Source: Panorpa germanica
Taxonomy: Eukaryota; Arthropoda; Insecta; Mecoptera; Panorpidae
Direction of reading: 5' to 3'
Assembly (NCBI GenBank): GCA_963678705.1
Contig: OY783214.1
Location: 3,782,001-3,846,000 of the forward strand
Length of the DNA: 64,000 bases
Shown here one piece after another: positions 37,905 to 49,692 of the stretch. Position 1 is the first letter of the stretch. Every line of letters starts with the position of its first letter. Below the pieces are notes generated by a model, which saw nothing but the letters and a program-made list of their open reading frames with translations, had not been told where the DNA came from and did no database searches. A program made the position numbers and the translations under genes.

Positions 37905-38189
37905 GTAATGATATCAATTTAATATATGGTGGATATATACAACCACAACCACTGCATTACATCGTATGAGTACACTACTGGATGAAGTAGATTACAATTA
38001 CTCGGGAAGTTAGCAGTCTATAAGCATAGTAAGAAGCAGTCTTAGTTACGAAGCTCATTAAATTAACTAATTTGACATCGGTCTGACGATGTCGTACACA
38101 CCTCATCATTCATGACGTCACATACAATTAATTGCATGTTAAACTAATTTTACACTTAATTAAAGTTAGAAAACTATAGGTTACTAAAC

Positions 38190-38325
38190 TTTACTTGCTT
38201 GCAATTACTTTTCTTTTTAATATTTACTATTAGCACCAAAAACAATATATACATTTATACAAATTTGTAATACATCATTTATATTTGTAAATACGAGTAT
38301 GGGTATTTAAATTAAGGGGAAAAAA
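38190..38325 (-). repeat. LINE family G tail, weak match (in 2mit intron)
   Basis: Shares ttgtaatacatcatttatat and aaatacgagtatgggtattt with the other copies; the terminal gtgcatcaac block is not kept. Confidence 0.4.
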
Positions 38326-39151
38326 GTTTCACATCTTGTCGCAATTTGTAACTATTGCGGCATATTTTACAGATACGTACAGATTAATATTAAATCTCCC
38401 ATGAATAATATGCTAACTTCGTGAAGGTAAATTTAATTGAATTTACGTCAAAATACTAAAATTTCTACATTTATAATTTAAAGGTTTGCTTGAAAAAAAA
38501 GAGAAGAATAAAGCATTAAAATATTATGTGACGGATTAAATTGAATTATTTTTTAATCGTCCCAAAGTAGACTTTGAATGAATCATTAAATGCTAGAAAT
38601 ACGTGACTCCAGGAAATTGCGGTTTGCTATGGCTTTCCCCCGGAAAATATAATATACTTGGTTGGAAATAGCTCGACCAAGCTATACCAGGGATATTCAG
38701 AGTCTGCTGCTCTAGTTGCTCCAATTCTGAATCACCAGAAAAACTGGGCATCGTCCTCGCAGACGCCCACGTGACTAGCATGCTGATTGATTAACAAAAA
38801 TCTATAAATTACTCGTAGGGTATTACGGCTGACGAAAGGTGTATATATATATATATATATATATATGCATGCACACAGTAATGCATGTCTTATAAAGGGT
38901 GTCTCAAAAATAGCATGTCACATAACATGACACCATGTAGAATCTTCTCTTGAGTAAGATTTGAAGACAATGCCAGTGTTACATAGTATATTATTTTCAT
39001 GATTTAGTTCTATCCTATTTTTACACTGCGGCAGTGCATTTTAGCGTTTTGCAGTTTTTGTACTTTTCTCTTCAATGAATACACCATACAAATTGCACCT
39101 TTAAGATTAAAGTTTGTTCCGCGGTATGAAATCATAGAACAGAACCAATAA

Positions 39152-39763
39152 ATGGGCTTGTGTCCTCATTTTTGCAATTGTTGATTAATAAATGTGTATT
39201 GGCGTGTCTATTTTATTAAATATCTAAATGTTGACGGAGATATAGCAATTAAAAGTTTGAGTTGTAGTTTTAGCGCTAGAAATGGTCGGCCATATTTGTA
39301 TGACGTGAAATGCATTTTATCGTCAGTTTGCGTCAGTTATTTGTTGATTAGGTCAGTGCTGTGGTAATGTTTTGTAGCTGTTGGTAGTCGAAATAATCAA
39401 GTCAAGTCAAGGAATAATAAGTTTTTATTTTATTTAACCCTGCTAAGGCAGAAACATAATATTGGAATTTTATTGTTCCTTGAAATAGTTGTAAATAATA
39501 TTTGATATTTTGATATATAAATACATATAGCAGAGATTTATGAGGTGTAAGGTTGGCAGCGATTGTGATGTCACATGCATTTGGAATGTGTACAACGTTG
39601 AATTCCTTTAATAATTAAAGAGACAAAATGACTTTTTTAATTGTTAATATCTCTTAACATATAAGGAGTTATTAAAAAATAATTGAACATTTGAGGTTCT
39701 AGTAACCCACTTTATCAATATAGTACACTTTTATAGAAATTAAGACATAGGACACAAGCCCAT
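39152..39763 (-). mobile_element. MITE family A, copy 2 (reverse, in 2mit intron)
   Basis: A full-length copy in reverse orientation, with ends atgggcttgtgtcc and ggacacaagcccat. It lies in the 2mit intron, less than 400 bp from another copy in the opposite orientation. Confidence 0.8.
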
Positions 39764-40089
39764 TTAAAAATGATTTGCAGCATTACTGAAATACGAACGG
39801 TGAGGGTGATATTATCTCTGGGCGACCTACATAACCTCATTCTGACCTTCGTGTCCTTTTGCGGGGATACTATACTGGAAGTGTATCTGCCTTCTGTGAT
39901 AATAAATTGTTTATTTTCCATAAACACCTACAAACGGCACGATTTATTTATATTATTTACATACAAAATTCAAAAGGCACTATACCTAGTTAAGAAACGA
40001 ACCCTTCTTTGTTCTGAGCTGTGCAAAGTACCAGGTGTTACTAACACTGATTTAATACATTTATAGTGGAATTAACTAATAATATCGTA

Positions 40090-40539
40090 ATGGGCTTGTG
40101 TCCTATGTCTTAATTTCTATAAAAGTGTACTATATATTGATAAAGTGGGTTACTAGAACCTCAAATGTTCAATTATTTTTTAATAACTTCTTATATGCTA
40201 AGAGATATTAACAATTAAAAAAGTCATTTTGTTTCTTTAATTATTAAAGGAATTCAAAGTTGTACAACATGCATGTAACATCACTACCGATAGTTGTTAT
40301 TTCTTTTATACAACAGAGCGTAAAAGAGATATATTCTTGACATATTAAAATGCATTTCACGTCATACAAATATGGCCGACCATTTCTTGTGCTAAAACTA
40401 CAATTCAAATTTTTAATTACTATATCTCTGTCAACATTTAGATATTTAATAAAATAGACACGCCAATACATATTTATTAACATCAATTTCAATCAACAAT
40501 TGAAAAATCGACCACTAAAAAATGAGAACACAAGCCCGT
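40090..40539 (+). mobile_element. MITE family A, copy 3 (internally shortened)
   Basis: Both ends are present (right end acaagcccgt has one change), but about 160 bp of the middle, including the tttgacttgacttgattatt block, is missing. It lies in the 2mit intron. Confidence 0.8.
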
Positions 40540-41009
40540 TGATATAGTTAAGGTCTTACAACAAAAGCTGTCATTTTAAATTTCGCGAAATTTTATATAG
40601 CCGTCACAGATATTCGGTCTGCTATTATACTCAAAGTTATCACAATAGTTACTTGACTTTGTTACTTAAAAACAAATAACTAAGAAAATAGATTTTACTG
40701 TTACTTCTTATTTTACTAGCCGTGTTAATCTAACTATTGCGATAACTATGAGTACAGCAACCGGGGTATTGTTTTCCATTAATAACCTCAGAGTTTGTAC
40801 TTCAGATTAAAATAAAAATATCAACACTTTTCACGAAAATATTACGTATTTCTGTTGATTTAAAATGACATCTCTTGTTGAAAGACTTTACAAAATATAA
40901 CACATTCTTTCAACTGTAAGGGCGGCCTTAAAGGCACACATGCTACGCTTAAGCTTCATTTTTAGAAGGCGGGTTTATTTGAAGATGTTTTCATTGTTTC
41001 GAAAATTAC

Positions 41010-41165
41010 AAAAAGAGTATCACTAAAACCACTGTAACTTATAAACTACTGTTCGAAATATCATGAAATTTTGACACATATCGTTTGAAGGTTGGTACTA
41101 TCTAAAAATCACATTTGTCAATATTGGAGCCATCTATACGTCATCCTACGAACTTATTCTAGAAT
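41010..41165 (+). repeat. Repeat family J, copy 1
   Basis: About 150 bp shared with 61.50-61.64 kb in the same orientation: actgtaacttataaactact, gacacatatcgttt, actatctaaaaatca and tacgaacttatt. Class unknown. Confidence 0.5.
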
Positions 41166-41835
41166 TAAAGTTTCAGGAGTTTTTTAGAGACACGATCCGC
41201 AAACAAAACGTTTACCATCTCTGTGTCACGCTCACGATCACGCTCACGGTAGAGCGAAGTTGTGCAGGTCTGACATCATTAATATTTAAATATCCCATTC
41301 AGCTCTAACACTATACTCTATACGATCTGGGTGAAACTAGTCCGTTGGTAATACCCTTTAGGGATGGTCTGGGACTGGGATAGGATATCGGATGTAGGAG
41401 TCCTACACTACACAGGGACACTAACACAGTATATCAGGACGTGCTACCCTAACCTAACTTTCGTCGCATTGCAAATATCTTGTCGTAGTAAACGGAAGCT
41501 GAAAGACTTACTTTAGTTTATGATATCTACATTTTTTATGATGCCATTATCCCGTCTATAGTTTCTTGCATGGATACCCCACATACCAATACATATATAT
41601 ATAACACCCCCTCCCGCCACCCTCTCGCCCTTCCTCAATGTTTGTTTTTAACGACTTCTATTTAAAACTATACAACACATAAAATGAATGAAAATATTAA
41701 TAATTGTGAAGTAGAATATCCGTCACTGGACGACTATTTCTTATCTGGGTTAATTTTCATTTTTAGCATAAGTACTTATTGTAACAGATGGTAACGTGAC
41801 ATACTCGTATTATTCCAAAAAAACTAAATCTAAAT

Positions 41836-42350
41836 TTTTATACTTAAACATAAAGTATCATTCCCTGCTTTAATTTAATTTTGTATTTTGTATTTAATTT
41901 AAATTGTTTAGCATATGGTATTTTTAAGTTTTCTTAGTTTCTTTAGAACCTTACAAGGTCCAATGTCTTAAATTAAAAATATTAAAATAAGAAAAACTAT
42001 ATTACACTAGCTGTCCCGGCCACGCGTTGCTGTGACTAACGTTTTTGTCATATTACATTACATAGCGCCATCTATTGAATATTTACTCAATCTAGTCAAC
42101 AGATGTCGCCATCTTTTACAATCGCTTGGAGCTAACAGATAATTAATAGACAAATAATTTGCAATAAGATAATATTGCAATCATAAATTGAGATGTAAGC
42201 TATCCTATCTTTCAAGTTGGATCAAACTGCACACGGTGTACAAATTTGATTAAAATCGGTTAAGTAGTTTAGGAGTGCATCGCGGACGAACAACGTGACA
42301 CGTAATTTATATATATTAAGATTATAACCTCCAAAATGTGACAATCTGTC
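41836..42350 (+). repeat. Duplicated intron segment L, copy 1 (interrupted)
   Basis: Shares taatttaaattgtttagcat, gaaccttacaaggtcc and ttataacctccaaaatgtga with 45.19-45.40 kb. The SINE-like element at 42008-42322 splits it. Confidence 0.55.
42008..42322 (+). mobile_element. SINE or LINE-tail element of a widespread insect type
   Basis: Begins actagctgtcccggccacgc and ends gcggacgaacaacgtgacac then gtaatttatatatattaaga. It includes aaaatcggttaagtagttta, a combination I know from non-LTR-related repeats scattered through many insect genomes. It interrupts a duplicated segment (41.84-42.35 kb). No protein-coding capacity seen. Confidence 0.6.
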
Positions 42351-43689
42351 AAAATGCAGTAGGATTTACTTTCAAAAGAAGTTTAATGTTAGTTTTTGAA
42401 ATATATAGAAGTGAACAATTTCTATTACTATAATTATTATTAAAAATTGCAATTTTAATTATTTCACATATAATTTTGTCGAACTGTTATAATTTATATT
42501 CCTAACGATATATACGCACCAACAAAAATAACTAAAGTTAAATTAAAACACAAATGTGAAAAGGAATTCTTAAACGAAAACCTGAAATCTAGATAACAAT
42601 ATTAAATAAAAACAGTAAATTAAATATCAAAACAGTGAGTGGGAATGAGGCTTAACTCATTAAGTTTTGTTTTTAACAAACTACGCTAAAATAACTGAAC
42701 ACAATCTTTCAGTAAAACATCCTTTTTAGGTCAACAAAGTATCTAAACGATGACCTTGATTTTAAATCTATTTTTGAATGCTTTATGCAAAGTGCTATCT
42801 ATATACATATATATTCATAAAGAGAGGCTCAAAAGCAAACCGTTTGACTTTGATATTGATTTTCCGTTCTTCATTCTGCTATTTCTCTCCAGTTTTCTTT
42901 TTTATTTTTTTTATTTATATGTCACACATTATTATCTCACAAACTCATTCTCTGTTTGAAATCAAATTCATACTTTCGCAGTTCGCAGCTAGACTAACTC
43001 AAAAACTTTTCGCATATATTTTCTCTCGTTGTTTTTATTTTATGTTGAACTATGACGTTTATTCAGAGTTGTTCAACAGTTTCTATATTGTGTTGCAACG
43101 TTTTAGCCAAATTAAATGCATATTTTGTATTTCTTACGATTGCATTTTATACATCATCCAAAAATAAACTTAAATACTTAAAGAATAACTTAAAACAACT
43201 TTGATGTCTTCCTCTCCAATTTTTTTATCTTCTCTTCAGAACTTATACTTTAGTTTATTTTTCACGGACACCAACCAAATTGTCAACATCACTTCTGAAG
43301 CATTATTTACAAGGTAATTCACTCCATGAAACATGAAACTCAACCAGCAACATGCCCACAAATGTACAACAATCTTGCCGTACATCTATCGAGTCCATAA
43401 ATCATTCCCACTTCACTTTTTACTCCTTCATTTGCTCTTCTTCCTTAAGTCAGTTAAAAGGAAGAGATTATTATTTTATATTTTATTTTATTTTAAATTA
43501 TATCAACTATAATCAGAATCAAAAGTAATCATTGTAAAACTCCAGCTCACCTGTATAAAATTAATATTAAATCCAACGATAGATGTCAATGTGGTTTGGA
43601 TCATATTAGTCTAGAAAGATCAAAATAGATAGTGAAATATTAGATGTGATTAAAACTTTTCCTATTAATACTAAATTTTTGTTAAGTAT

Positions 43690-44110
43690 TTCTCACTTCT
43701 ATCCACATTTTCCGGTACTCAAACTTCGCATGCTTCCTTCCTGTTCACTCTCTTATCTCTCCCATATAAATCAGTATCAGTTGCACTTTCCTTTCCTTCT
43801 TTGTTAGGCCTTGTCCTATAAAGATTTCCATATCTCTCAACTTGCTTTTGCTCACACGTTTTAATCTTCCCTATCACTACTTCTCCCTCTTCTTCCCGTA
43901 TTCGTTACTCCTTACTATTCAAAATTCCTCTCCATTTGTCCTCCTTGTTTTTTAGTCTTTCTTCCTCTTACCAACACATTCCATTTCCTCTTCAATACAC
44001 TCTGCGACTCAATTCCCCCCTTTTCCCTCTTCATCTTCTTTCTACCCCTTTTCGCTACCCAGTTCTTCTCCTCCTCCCTTTAAATTTATACGTTCGTGCG
44101 TGTACGAGTA
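43690..44110 (-). pseudogene. Possible LINE fragment, minus strand (in 2mit intron)
   Basis: A pyrimidine-rich stretch like those at 24.0 and 34.2 kb. The minus strand gives short Lys/Arg/Glu-rich runs such as QGLTKKERKVQLILIYMGEI but no knuckle motif. Weak. Confidence 0.25.
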
Positions 44111-45189
44111 TATTCTCGTACATGACACGTCATGAATAGCTGTTAAAAAAAAAGTTTCCGACTTATGACAAATAAACCACAACGTATTAAGTTAAGATGA
44201 AAACTTTATACTTTACAGAAATACAAAAGCCGCAAGTTTTCCTTTTACTTTACAAAAGACATCTAATCAAAATTCTCATCGAATAAAAGGAATTTAATGT
44301 GAAATTGTTATTTACAGTCGCAAGATATCTTTCGAAAAGTTTTCTTCGTGCTGTGTACTCCACCCCCTCGTATCACCTCCTAGGATTAATTTTGACAAAG
44401 TTATGGAAACTATTTCTAACAATAATGCTATCGATAATCAGTAAAAATTATTTGTACTCCGATAAAATACTTATATTATGTACGTTTCTTTGATAAAATA
44501 AATATGTAAATGCATAAAACAATAAGTAACTAAATAAAAAATTCAAGACTTCTTGATTAAAATTCTTGGATTTACTTTAAACATAGTCAAAGACAATGGA
44601 TGATAAAACTCCTTATAATTCGCTTTTCTTTTAATTATTAAAATCTTTCGTTTATACATATAAATTATTATATTCCAAAGCTATACATAAATAAAGAAAA
44701 GGTAAGGTTTGCAAATGAGAATTAAGAAATAGGATTTGGTTTCTTAAATATGCAAGTCACATAAGCCACTGTTTGAACTTTAGCAAAAGCCAATATTTCA
44801 CAATGTTTAAATCCTAAATGTGAACCATTTCAGCTCGCGACCGAGGAAGTACAAAAGAAACAGGAATATCTTTAAATCCGTTTGGGATTTATCGCAACGC
44901 TTCATGGCCCGGCTCCCGGCTCCCGGCTCCACAATGCAAGGATGAAGAGCATCGGAGCCGAGAGAATACATTATTTTAGTAACCCTTTACTTTTACATTT
45001 ACCTTTGCCCTTTTTTAACAAATGTATTTTTAAAAGGTTAATTCCTATTACCATTTATTATTATTTTTACATTTCATTTCACGCTTTGACTTTTGCTCAT
45101 TGACTTTGAAATATCTTCATGCACATGTTGTACCATAATAACATTTTTGTCTTTGTGGTTCGAATAACCGGAGGTAACACTAAAGTATA

Positions 45190-45398
45190 CTTCTCACTCA
45201 CTGTTTTAATTTTGTATTTAATTTAAATTGTATAGCATATGGAAATATTCGTAGACATTCCCTGTACATTTTTAATTTTAAATTTACTTTTCGTTTTCTT
45301 TAGAAACTTACAAGGTCCAGTGTTTCCTAATTAAAAATACTAAATTGAAACAAACTATGTTAGGTATATTATAACCTTCAAAATGTGACAATTCAAAA
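45190..45398 (+). repeat. Duplicated intron segment L, copy 2
   Basis: The counterpart of 41.84-42.35 kb: taatttaaattgtatagcat, aacttacaaggtcc and ttataaccttcaaaatgtga. MITE family A copy 4 starts at its right end. Confidence 0.55.
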
Positions 45399-46003
45399 TG
45401 GGCTTGTGTCCTATGTCTTAATTTCTATAAAACTGTACTATATATTGATAAAGTTGGTTACTAAAACCTCAAATGTACAATTATTTCTTAATAACTCTTT
45501 ATATATTAAAAGAGATATTAACAATTAAAAAAGTCATTTTGTCTCTTTAATTATTAAAGGGATTCAACGTTGTACACATTCCAAGTGCATGTGACATCAC
45601 AATCCTTGTGTAAGGTTACCAACCTTACAGCTCATAAATCTCTGCTATATGTATTTATATATCCAAATATCAAATATTATTTACAGCTATTTCAAGGATC
45701 AATCAAATAAAATATAAACTTATTATTCTTTGACTTGACTTGATTATTTGACTACCAACAGCTACAAAACATTACCACAGCACTGACCTACTCAACACAT
45801 AACTGACGTTAAAATGCATTTCACATCATACAAATATGGCCGACCATTTCTACCGCTAAAACTACAATTCAAACTTTTAATTACTATATCTCCGTCAACA
45901 TTTAGATATTTAATAAAATAGACACGCCAATACACATTTATTAACATCAATTTCAATCAACAATTGAAAAATCGACCACTAAAAAATGAGGACACAAGCC
46001 CAT
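45399..46003 (+). mobile_element. MITE family A, copy 4 (in 2mit intron)
   Basis: A 605-bp copy with well-kept ends, atgggcttgtgtcctatg and gaggacacaagcccat. It interrupts the right end of a duplicated segment also present at 41.8-42.3 kb. Confidence 0.82.
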
Positions 46004-46793
46004 TTGAAATGTACCCGCCTCCCCCTTCATAGCAGACTGTTTTAGAAATCCAAGTTTTACAGAAAGAAATAAAACGATAGTTTTTATTTTAAACTCATTT
46101 CAATCAGACACATTGTACGACACATTTACGTAATGTTGAAAATCAAGTTTTTGGGCTTAAAATATTATTTGTTGCTGCACACCCTGTATATAAATCCCTG
46201 CGTATAATAATAATACAACATCCTTTTCACTTTCTAGGCGCCATAATTAAATTCCATTGGGTTCCCGTGCTTCCAGCTGCTAGTCCTACAATCCGCGTTA
46301 TACATTTACCAAAATAAGGCAAAAACAAAGAGGGGAGCGTAATATGATTGAAACAAGTGCTTTATAAATCTCGCCGCAAACATTTCGTATGTTGCTTTAA
46401 GAATTTTATATTCTGAGACTCGGCGGCTCAGCTAGCCCTTCAAAAAACATATTACTAAAGAAATATCGTGCTGCCAGCACACACGACGAAACACATAAAC
46501 CTCAGACAAATAACAAAAATTCTAAGTGTTATTCTAATAATTATATTATTCAAGGTTTCTTAGAAAACAAATCATTGTTAACTGTTTTGTTTAACATATG
46601 TAGCTCGTAATCGTTACAGTATTCATGGCGGGTCACGTGCTAAATAAATATATCACGCCAGTCGCTCTTACGCGCTCTCCTTGTTTTTTTGCAAACTACG
46701 AGTATTTACCGTAAGTTAAATGCTATTCTTTTCGACCAATCTTTTTTACAGTATACAATCAGAGTCTTGTCAACTACACAGCTCAAATTAAGG

Positions 46794-46900
46794 GCGTCCG
46801 CACATGGGGCGACTGATTGCAAATCTTAGCCCCGAATCTGCCCGAATCGAATGAGAATTCAACTGTGTTGTTAGTGAGAGAACGAACGTGTATACGAGCA
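46794..46900 (+). mobile_element. MITE family D, truncated copy
   Basis: Only the left ~107 bp are present (gcgtccgcacatggggcgac to gaacgaacgtgtatacgag), then unrelated sequence. It lies in the 2mit intron. Confidence 0.65.
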
Positions 46901-47106
46901 CTAAAGCTCAAATTAAAACTTGTACTTGTTTTAGACTATATTTTTAATTGTGCTAGTTTTATGAAGACTGTAAGCAATAATACATATTTCTATTATTATT
47001 TTAACACCGCGATATTATGTCATCGCGATCATACACCAATCAACCATTCCCAATATGAAACTACAAAGAATAAGTCTATATAAATCTGATAATGCGCTTC
47101 TGAACC

Positions 47107-47529
47107 ATGCATGTCTTAATTTCCATAGAACCGTACTGTATAATATTAATAAATTTGGTTACTAGAACCTCAAATGTCCAATTATTTTTTCATAACTTTA
47201 TTTTACGAGATATTAACTATTAAAAAAGTCATATTTTCTCTCTTAATTATTAAAGAGATCCAACGTTATAAAAAATTCTAATGCATAGTACATCACATGT
47301 AGCAAATACAAACTGGGTTGCCTTGAAATATTATACGACCTACGAAGACTTAATACTACTTATTTCTTGCAAAACAATCGGCACAACTAAATTTCAAATT
47401 TAATATAGCTCTAACTCCGTAAATATTTGGATATTTAAAAAAAAATACAAACGCCAATATACAAATATTGTGACATTCCAAAAATTTAAACAAAAAACGA
47501 CCACTAAAAAATGAGTTCACAAGCTCATT
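47107..47529 (+). mobile_element. MITE family A, divergent old copy (in 2mit intron)
   Basis: A degraded relative recognised from the shared order of landmarks: catgtcttaatttcc, ggttactagaacctcaaatg, taattattaaagagatccaacg and aacgaccactaaaaaatgag. The terminal repeats have eroded. It lies only about 100 bp before the acceptor of 2mit exon 2. Confidence 0.65.
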
Positions 47530-47628
47530 GTAATAATGGTCCTAATTTTTTATAAATAAAGTCAAATATAAACTCCTCGATCTCGCATTAATCCTTTCCA
47601 TAACTAATATTATGATTTTCTATTTCAG

Positions 47629-49302
47629 GAGATTCTGGATGGTGACTTTGACAGCTACCCCCTCCTGAGCCACTTGGATCTGTCGCATAACCATATCCAC
47701 TACATCCAGGATGACGCAATGGGTCGACTAGACATGCTGACATCACTTGATATATCTCACAACAACTTGCTGCAAGTTCCCGAGAATCTTCCCAACTCTC
47801 TCAAAGAACTGAATCTTAATGACAACCAGTTGAAAGAAATAATCGAGGAAGATCTGACCCCACTTGTAAACATTCAAGTTCTTGATTTATCCAATAACCA
47901 TTTCCTTACTCTACCACCGCAGACGACTTCCCGGAGCATCGTGGTGTTAAAGTTAAACAACAATCATTTCAGAAGTTTAGGAGAAAACTTTTTGATAAAT
48001 TTTCCAAGTTTAGAAATGGTGTACGCTGAAGGAAATAATCTCACGTGCGAAGAGTCGAACTGGTTGAATTCGAAAATTAAATTAATCGGTGTTAATCTTA
48101 CGGAGAACTGCGACGCTAAAACGGAAACGAGTAAAATACAACGTATGTTTGAGTCGATGAAGGTGAAGACACACACAGAACCTAACATCAACCAGTCATC
48201 ATCATCATCATCGGATTACAAAATATCCAAAGCAGTCATCGATAAAAACAACGAAGATATTGCTAAGAACAAAACGAGCGTAAAGCGTGTGGAGTCGTTA
48301 CTGGAAAACGACACTGTGAAACTAGAAAATATTGACACAAAAATTATGTCAATAACTTCAAAAGTTCGACAAGAGAAAAATGTAACAAAAGCTGTAGAAA
48401 CAAGTTCACCGTCCGACGTATTGTCCCACACGGCGAAAAACAAAACATCTACAGTGAAAAGTCCAGCGGAAAAACCGGATTACATAGCTGTAACAACAAG
48501 CACCACTACAACTACTACTACTACTGGTGGTGCAGTAGTTTCTGAAAAGAGCAAACAAAAAACAGAAAGAAAAAGTATATTCAATTTAAAAATAGTCCCC
48601 GCGGGTAACATGAATAATTCATATTCTCCAGAGAGTACACCGTTGGTAAAGTTATATAAATATAATAATTCCGAGATTATTCGAATACGACCCACGATTA
48701 TTTCAAACGCCAAACCGCATGCAAAGCAAATTAACGTCACAAAAATCGTGGCCAATAAAACGACTGTTAACAAACCGAAAAATACAGCAGTTAGGAATAA
48801 CGAGGAGCTTTTAAAAACGCCTGGAGCAGTAAAGAACCGCTCCTCTCCAGCAACAGCATCGACGGTAACGGTAGCATCCCTTGGAAAAATAATTAGGGTG
48901 ACAGGATCTAAAAATATCACGTACTTGAAAAATATGTCAACAATGCGTGACAGCAGCGACATTTTAACGGAGAATAAGAGAACTAATAACTCAGTATCCA
49001 CAACAGATGACACTAGACCACAAAAACGTAATAATACTTTGATGAACGTGAGCGAACTACCCGACCATAACACTGCAAGGAATGTCTCGACGGTGGCCTA
49101 CCTCATAGCCCCCCAAGCCAGTACTGGCCATCCGGGTCTCCTCCTGGTCCTTCTCAGCTTTCTAGCGGTGGTCGGAGTGTTTGGTGTGTTCAAACTATTC
49201 AAAAATCATTCAAAGTTAACCAAAAAACCAACAAGAAGGAATTCGGACCACTTTAAAATGGATTTGCTCCGATCAAATGATAGCCACATGGATATTTGGT
49301 GA
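47629..49302 (+). CDS. 2mit: 2mit-like LRR membrane protein, coding exon 2 (C-terminal)
   Basis: Starts after acceptor tatttcag in phase 0 and encodes residues 209-765, stop TGA 49300-49302. Six more leucine-rich repeats (LSHLDLSHNH, LTSLDISHNN, LKELNLNDNQ, IQVLDLSNNH and others) lead into a short C-cap with cysteines in NLTCEESNW and LTENCD. About 320 residues of Ser/Thr/Lys/Asn-rich stalk follow, with a poly-Ser run (TCA repeats near 48198), a poly-Thr run (ACT/ACA repeats near 48494) and many NxS/T sites, suggesting a heavily glycosylated stem. A hydrophobic span of about 20 residues (PGLLLVLLSFLAVVGVFGVF, about 710-729) is followed by KLFKN and a 36-residue basic tail ending HMDIW. It is an extracellular type I receptor or adhesion protein by inference; no enzymatic domain is present. 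Confidence 0.82.
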   Translation, partial: EILDGDFDSYPLLSHLDLSHNHIHYIQDDAMGRLDMLTSLDISHNNLLQVPENLPNSLKELNLNDNQLKEIIEEDLTPLVNIQVLDLSNNHFLTLPPQTTSRSIVVLKLNNNHFRSLGENFLINFPSLEMVYAEGNNLTCEESNWLNSKIKLIGVNLTENCDAKTETSKIQRMFESMKVKTHTEPNINQSSSSSSDYKISKAVIDKNNEDIAKNKTSVKRVESLLENDTVKLENIDTKIMSITSKVRQEKNVTKAVETSSPSDVLSHTAKNKTSTVKSPAEKPDYIAVTTSTTTTTTTTGGAVVSEKSKQKTERKSIFNLKIVPAGNMNNSYSPESTPLVKLYKYNNSEIIRIRPTIISNAKPHAKQINVTKIVANKTTVNKPKNTAVRNNEELLKTPGAVKNRSSPATASTVTVASLGKIIRVTGSKNITYLKNMSTMRDSSDILTENKRTNNSVSTTDDTRPQKRNNTLMNVSELPDHNTARNVSTVAYLIAPQASTGHPGLLLVLLSFLAVVGVFGVFKLFKNHSKLTKKPTRRNSDHFKMDLLRSNDSHMDIW

Positions 49303-49474
49303 CATAGAGATGAGCCTAAATATTCACCAATCGGTAACTGAAAAAGTAAACTTAGTGAGTGACAAGTCTACCAACGTATACCATAAGACAATGCCAAAAA
49401 AATGTGTCAAATTTTAGACCAAATATTTTTTTTAAAAAAGTGTGAACAATTTTGAATCTAAACGTACAAAATGA

Positions 49475-49692
49475 AATAAATGTAAGCAATTAAATAGTAA
49501 TTAACAGGGAACTGGAAATAATGGACAATATTTTTAGCAATAATGAATTGCTTTTAATATTAATTAATACAAATTAAAAATATTTTAATTACAAATAAAT
49601 AATTGTATGTCTGCATTGTACTATATAGAGAAAATGTATTTACCATAGAGTAAGGGAATCTGAGAAGGATACTTAGATCCATTTTCAATAAA
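49475..49692 (+). terminator. Candidate polyadenylation signals of 2mit
   Basis: AATAAA hexamers occur 172 bp past the stop codon (49475-49480) and again at 49687-49692, with another AATAAA around 49590. The 3' UTR is therefore likely 200-400 nt long. Which signal is used cannot be told from the sequence. Confidence 0.4.

Larger units (their letters stand above)
37905..47628 (+). other. Intron of 2mit (9,724 bp)
   Basis: GT-AG intron in phase 0 joining the two LRR-encoding exons; the repeat array continues without a break across it. It holds four copies of MITE family A, a SINE/LINE-tail element, a duplicated ~200-bp segment, a truncated family D MITE and a (TA)n tract. No other coding exon was recognised inside it. 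Confidence 0.85.

Noticed and set aside
42778-43167. 129-codon plus-strand frame in the 2mit intron
   Set aside because: AT-rich Phe/Tyr/Ile/Ser composition typical of chance frames; no homology recognised.
45155-45180. ggttcgaataacc as a tRNA T arm
   Set aside because: No A box or acceptor stem at the right distance upstream.
48480-49073. 197-codon minus-strand open frame inside 2mit exon 2
   Set aside because: Shadow of the real plus-strand exon, whose LRR/stalk/TM architecture and splice phase are clear; the minus frame is hydrophobic because the sense strand is Lys/Thr/Asn-rich.
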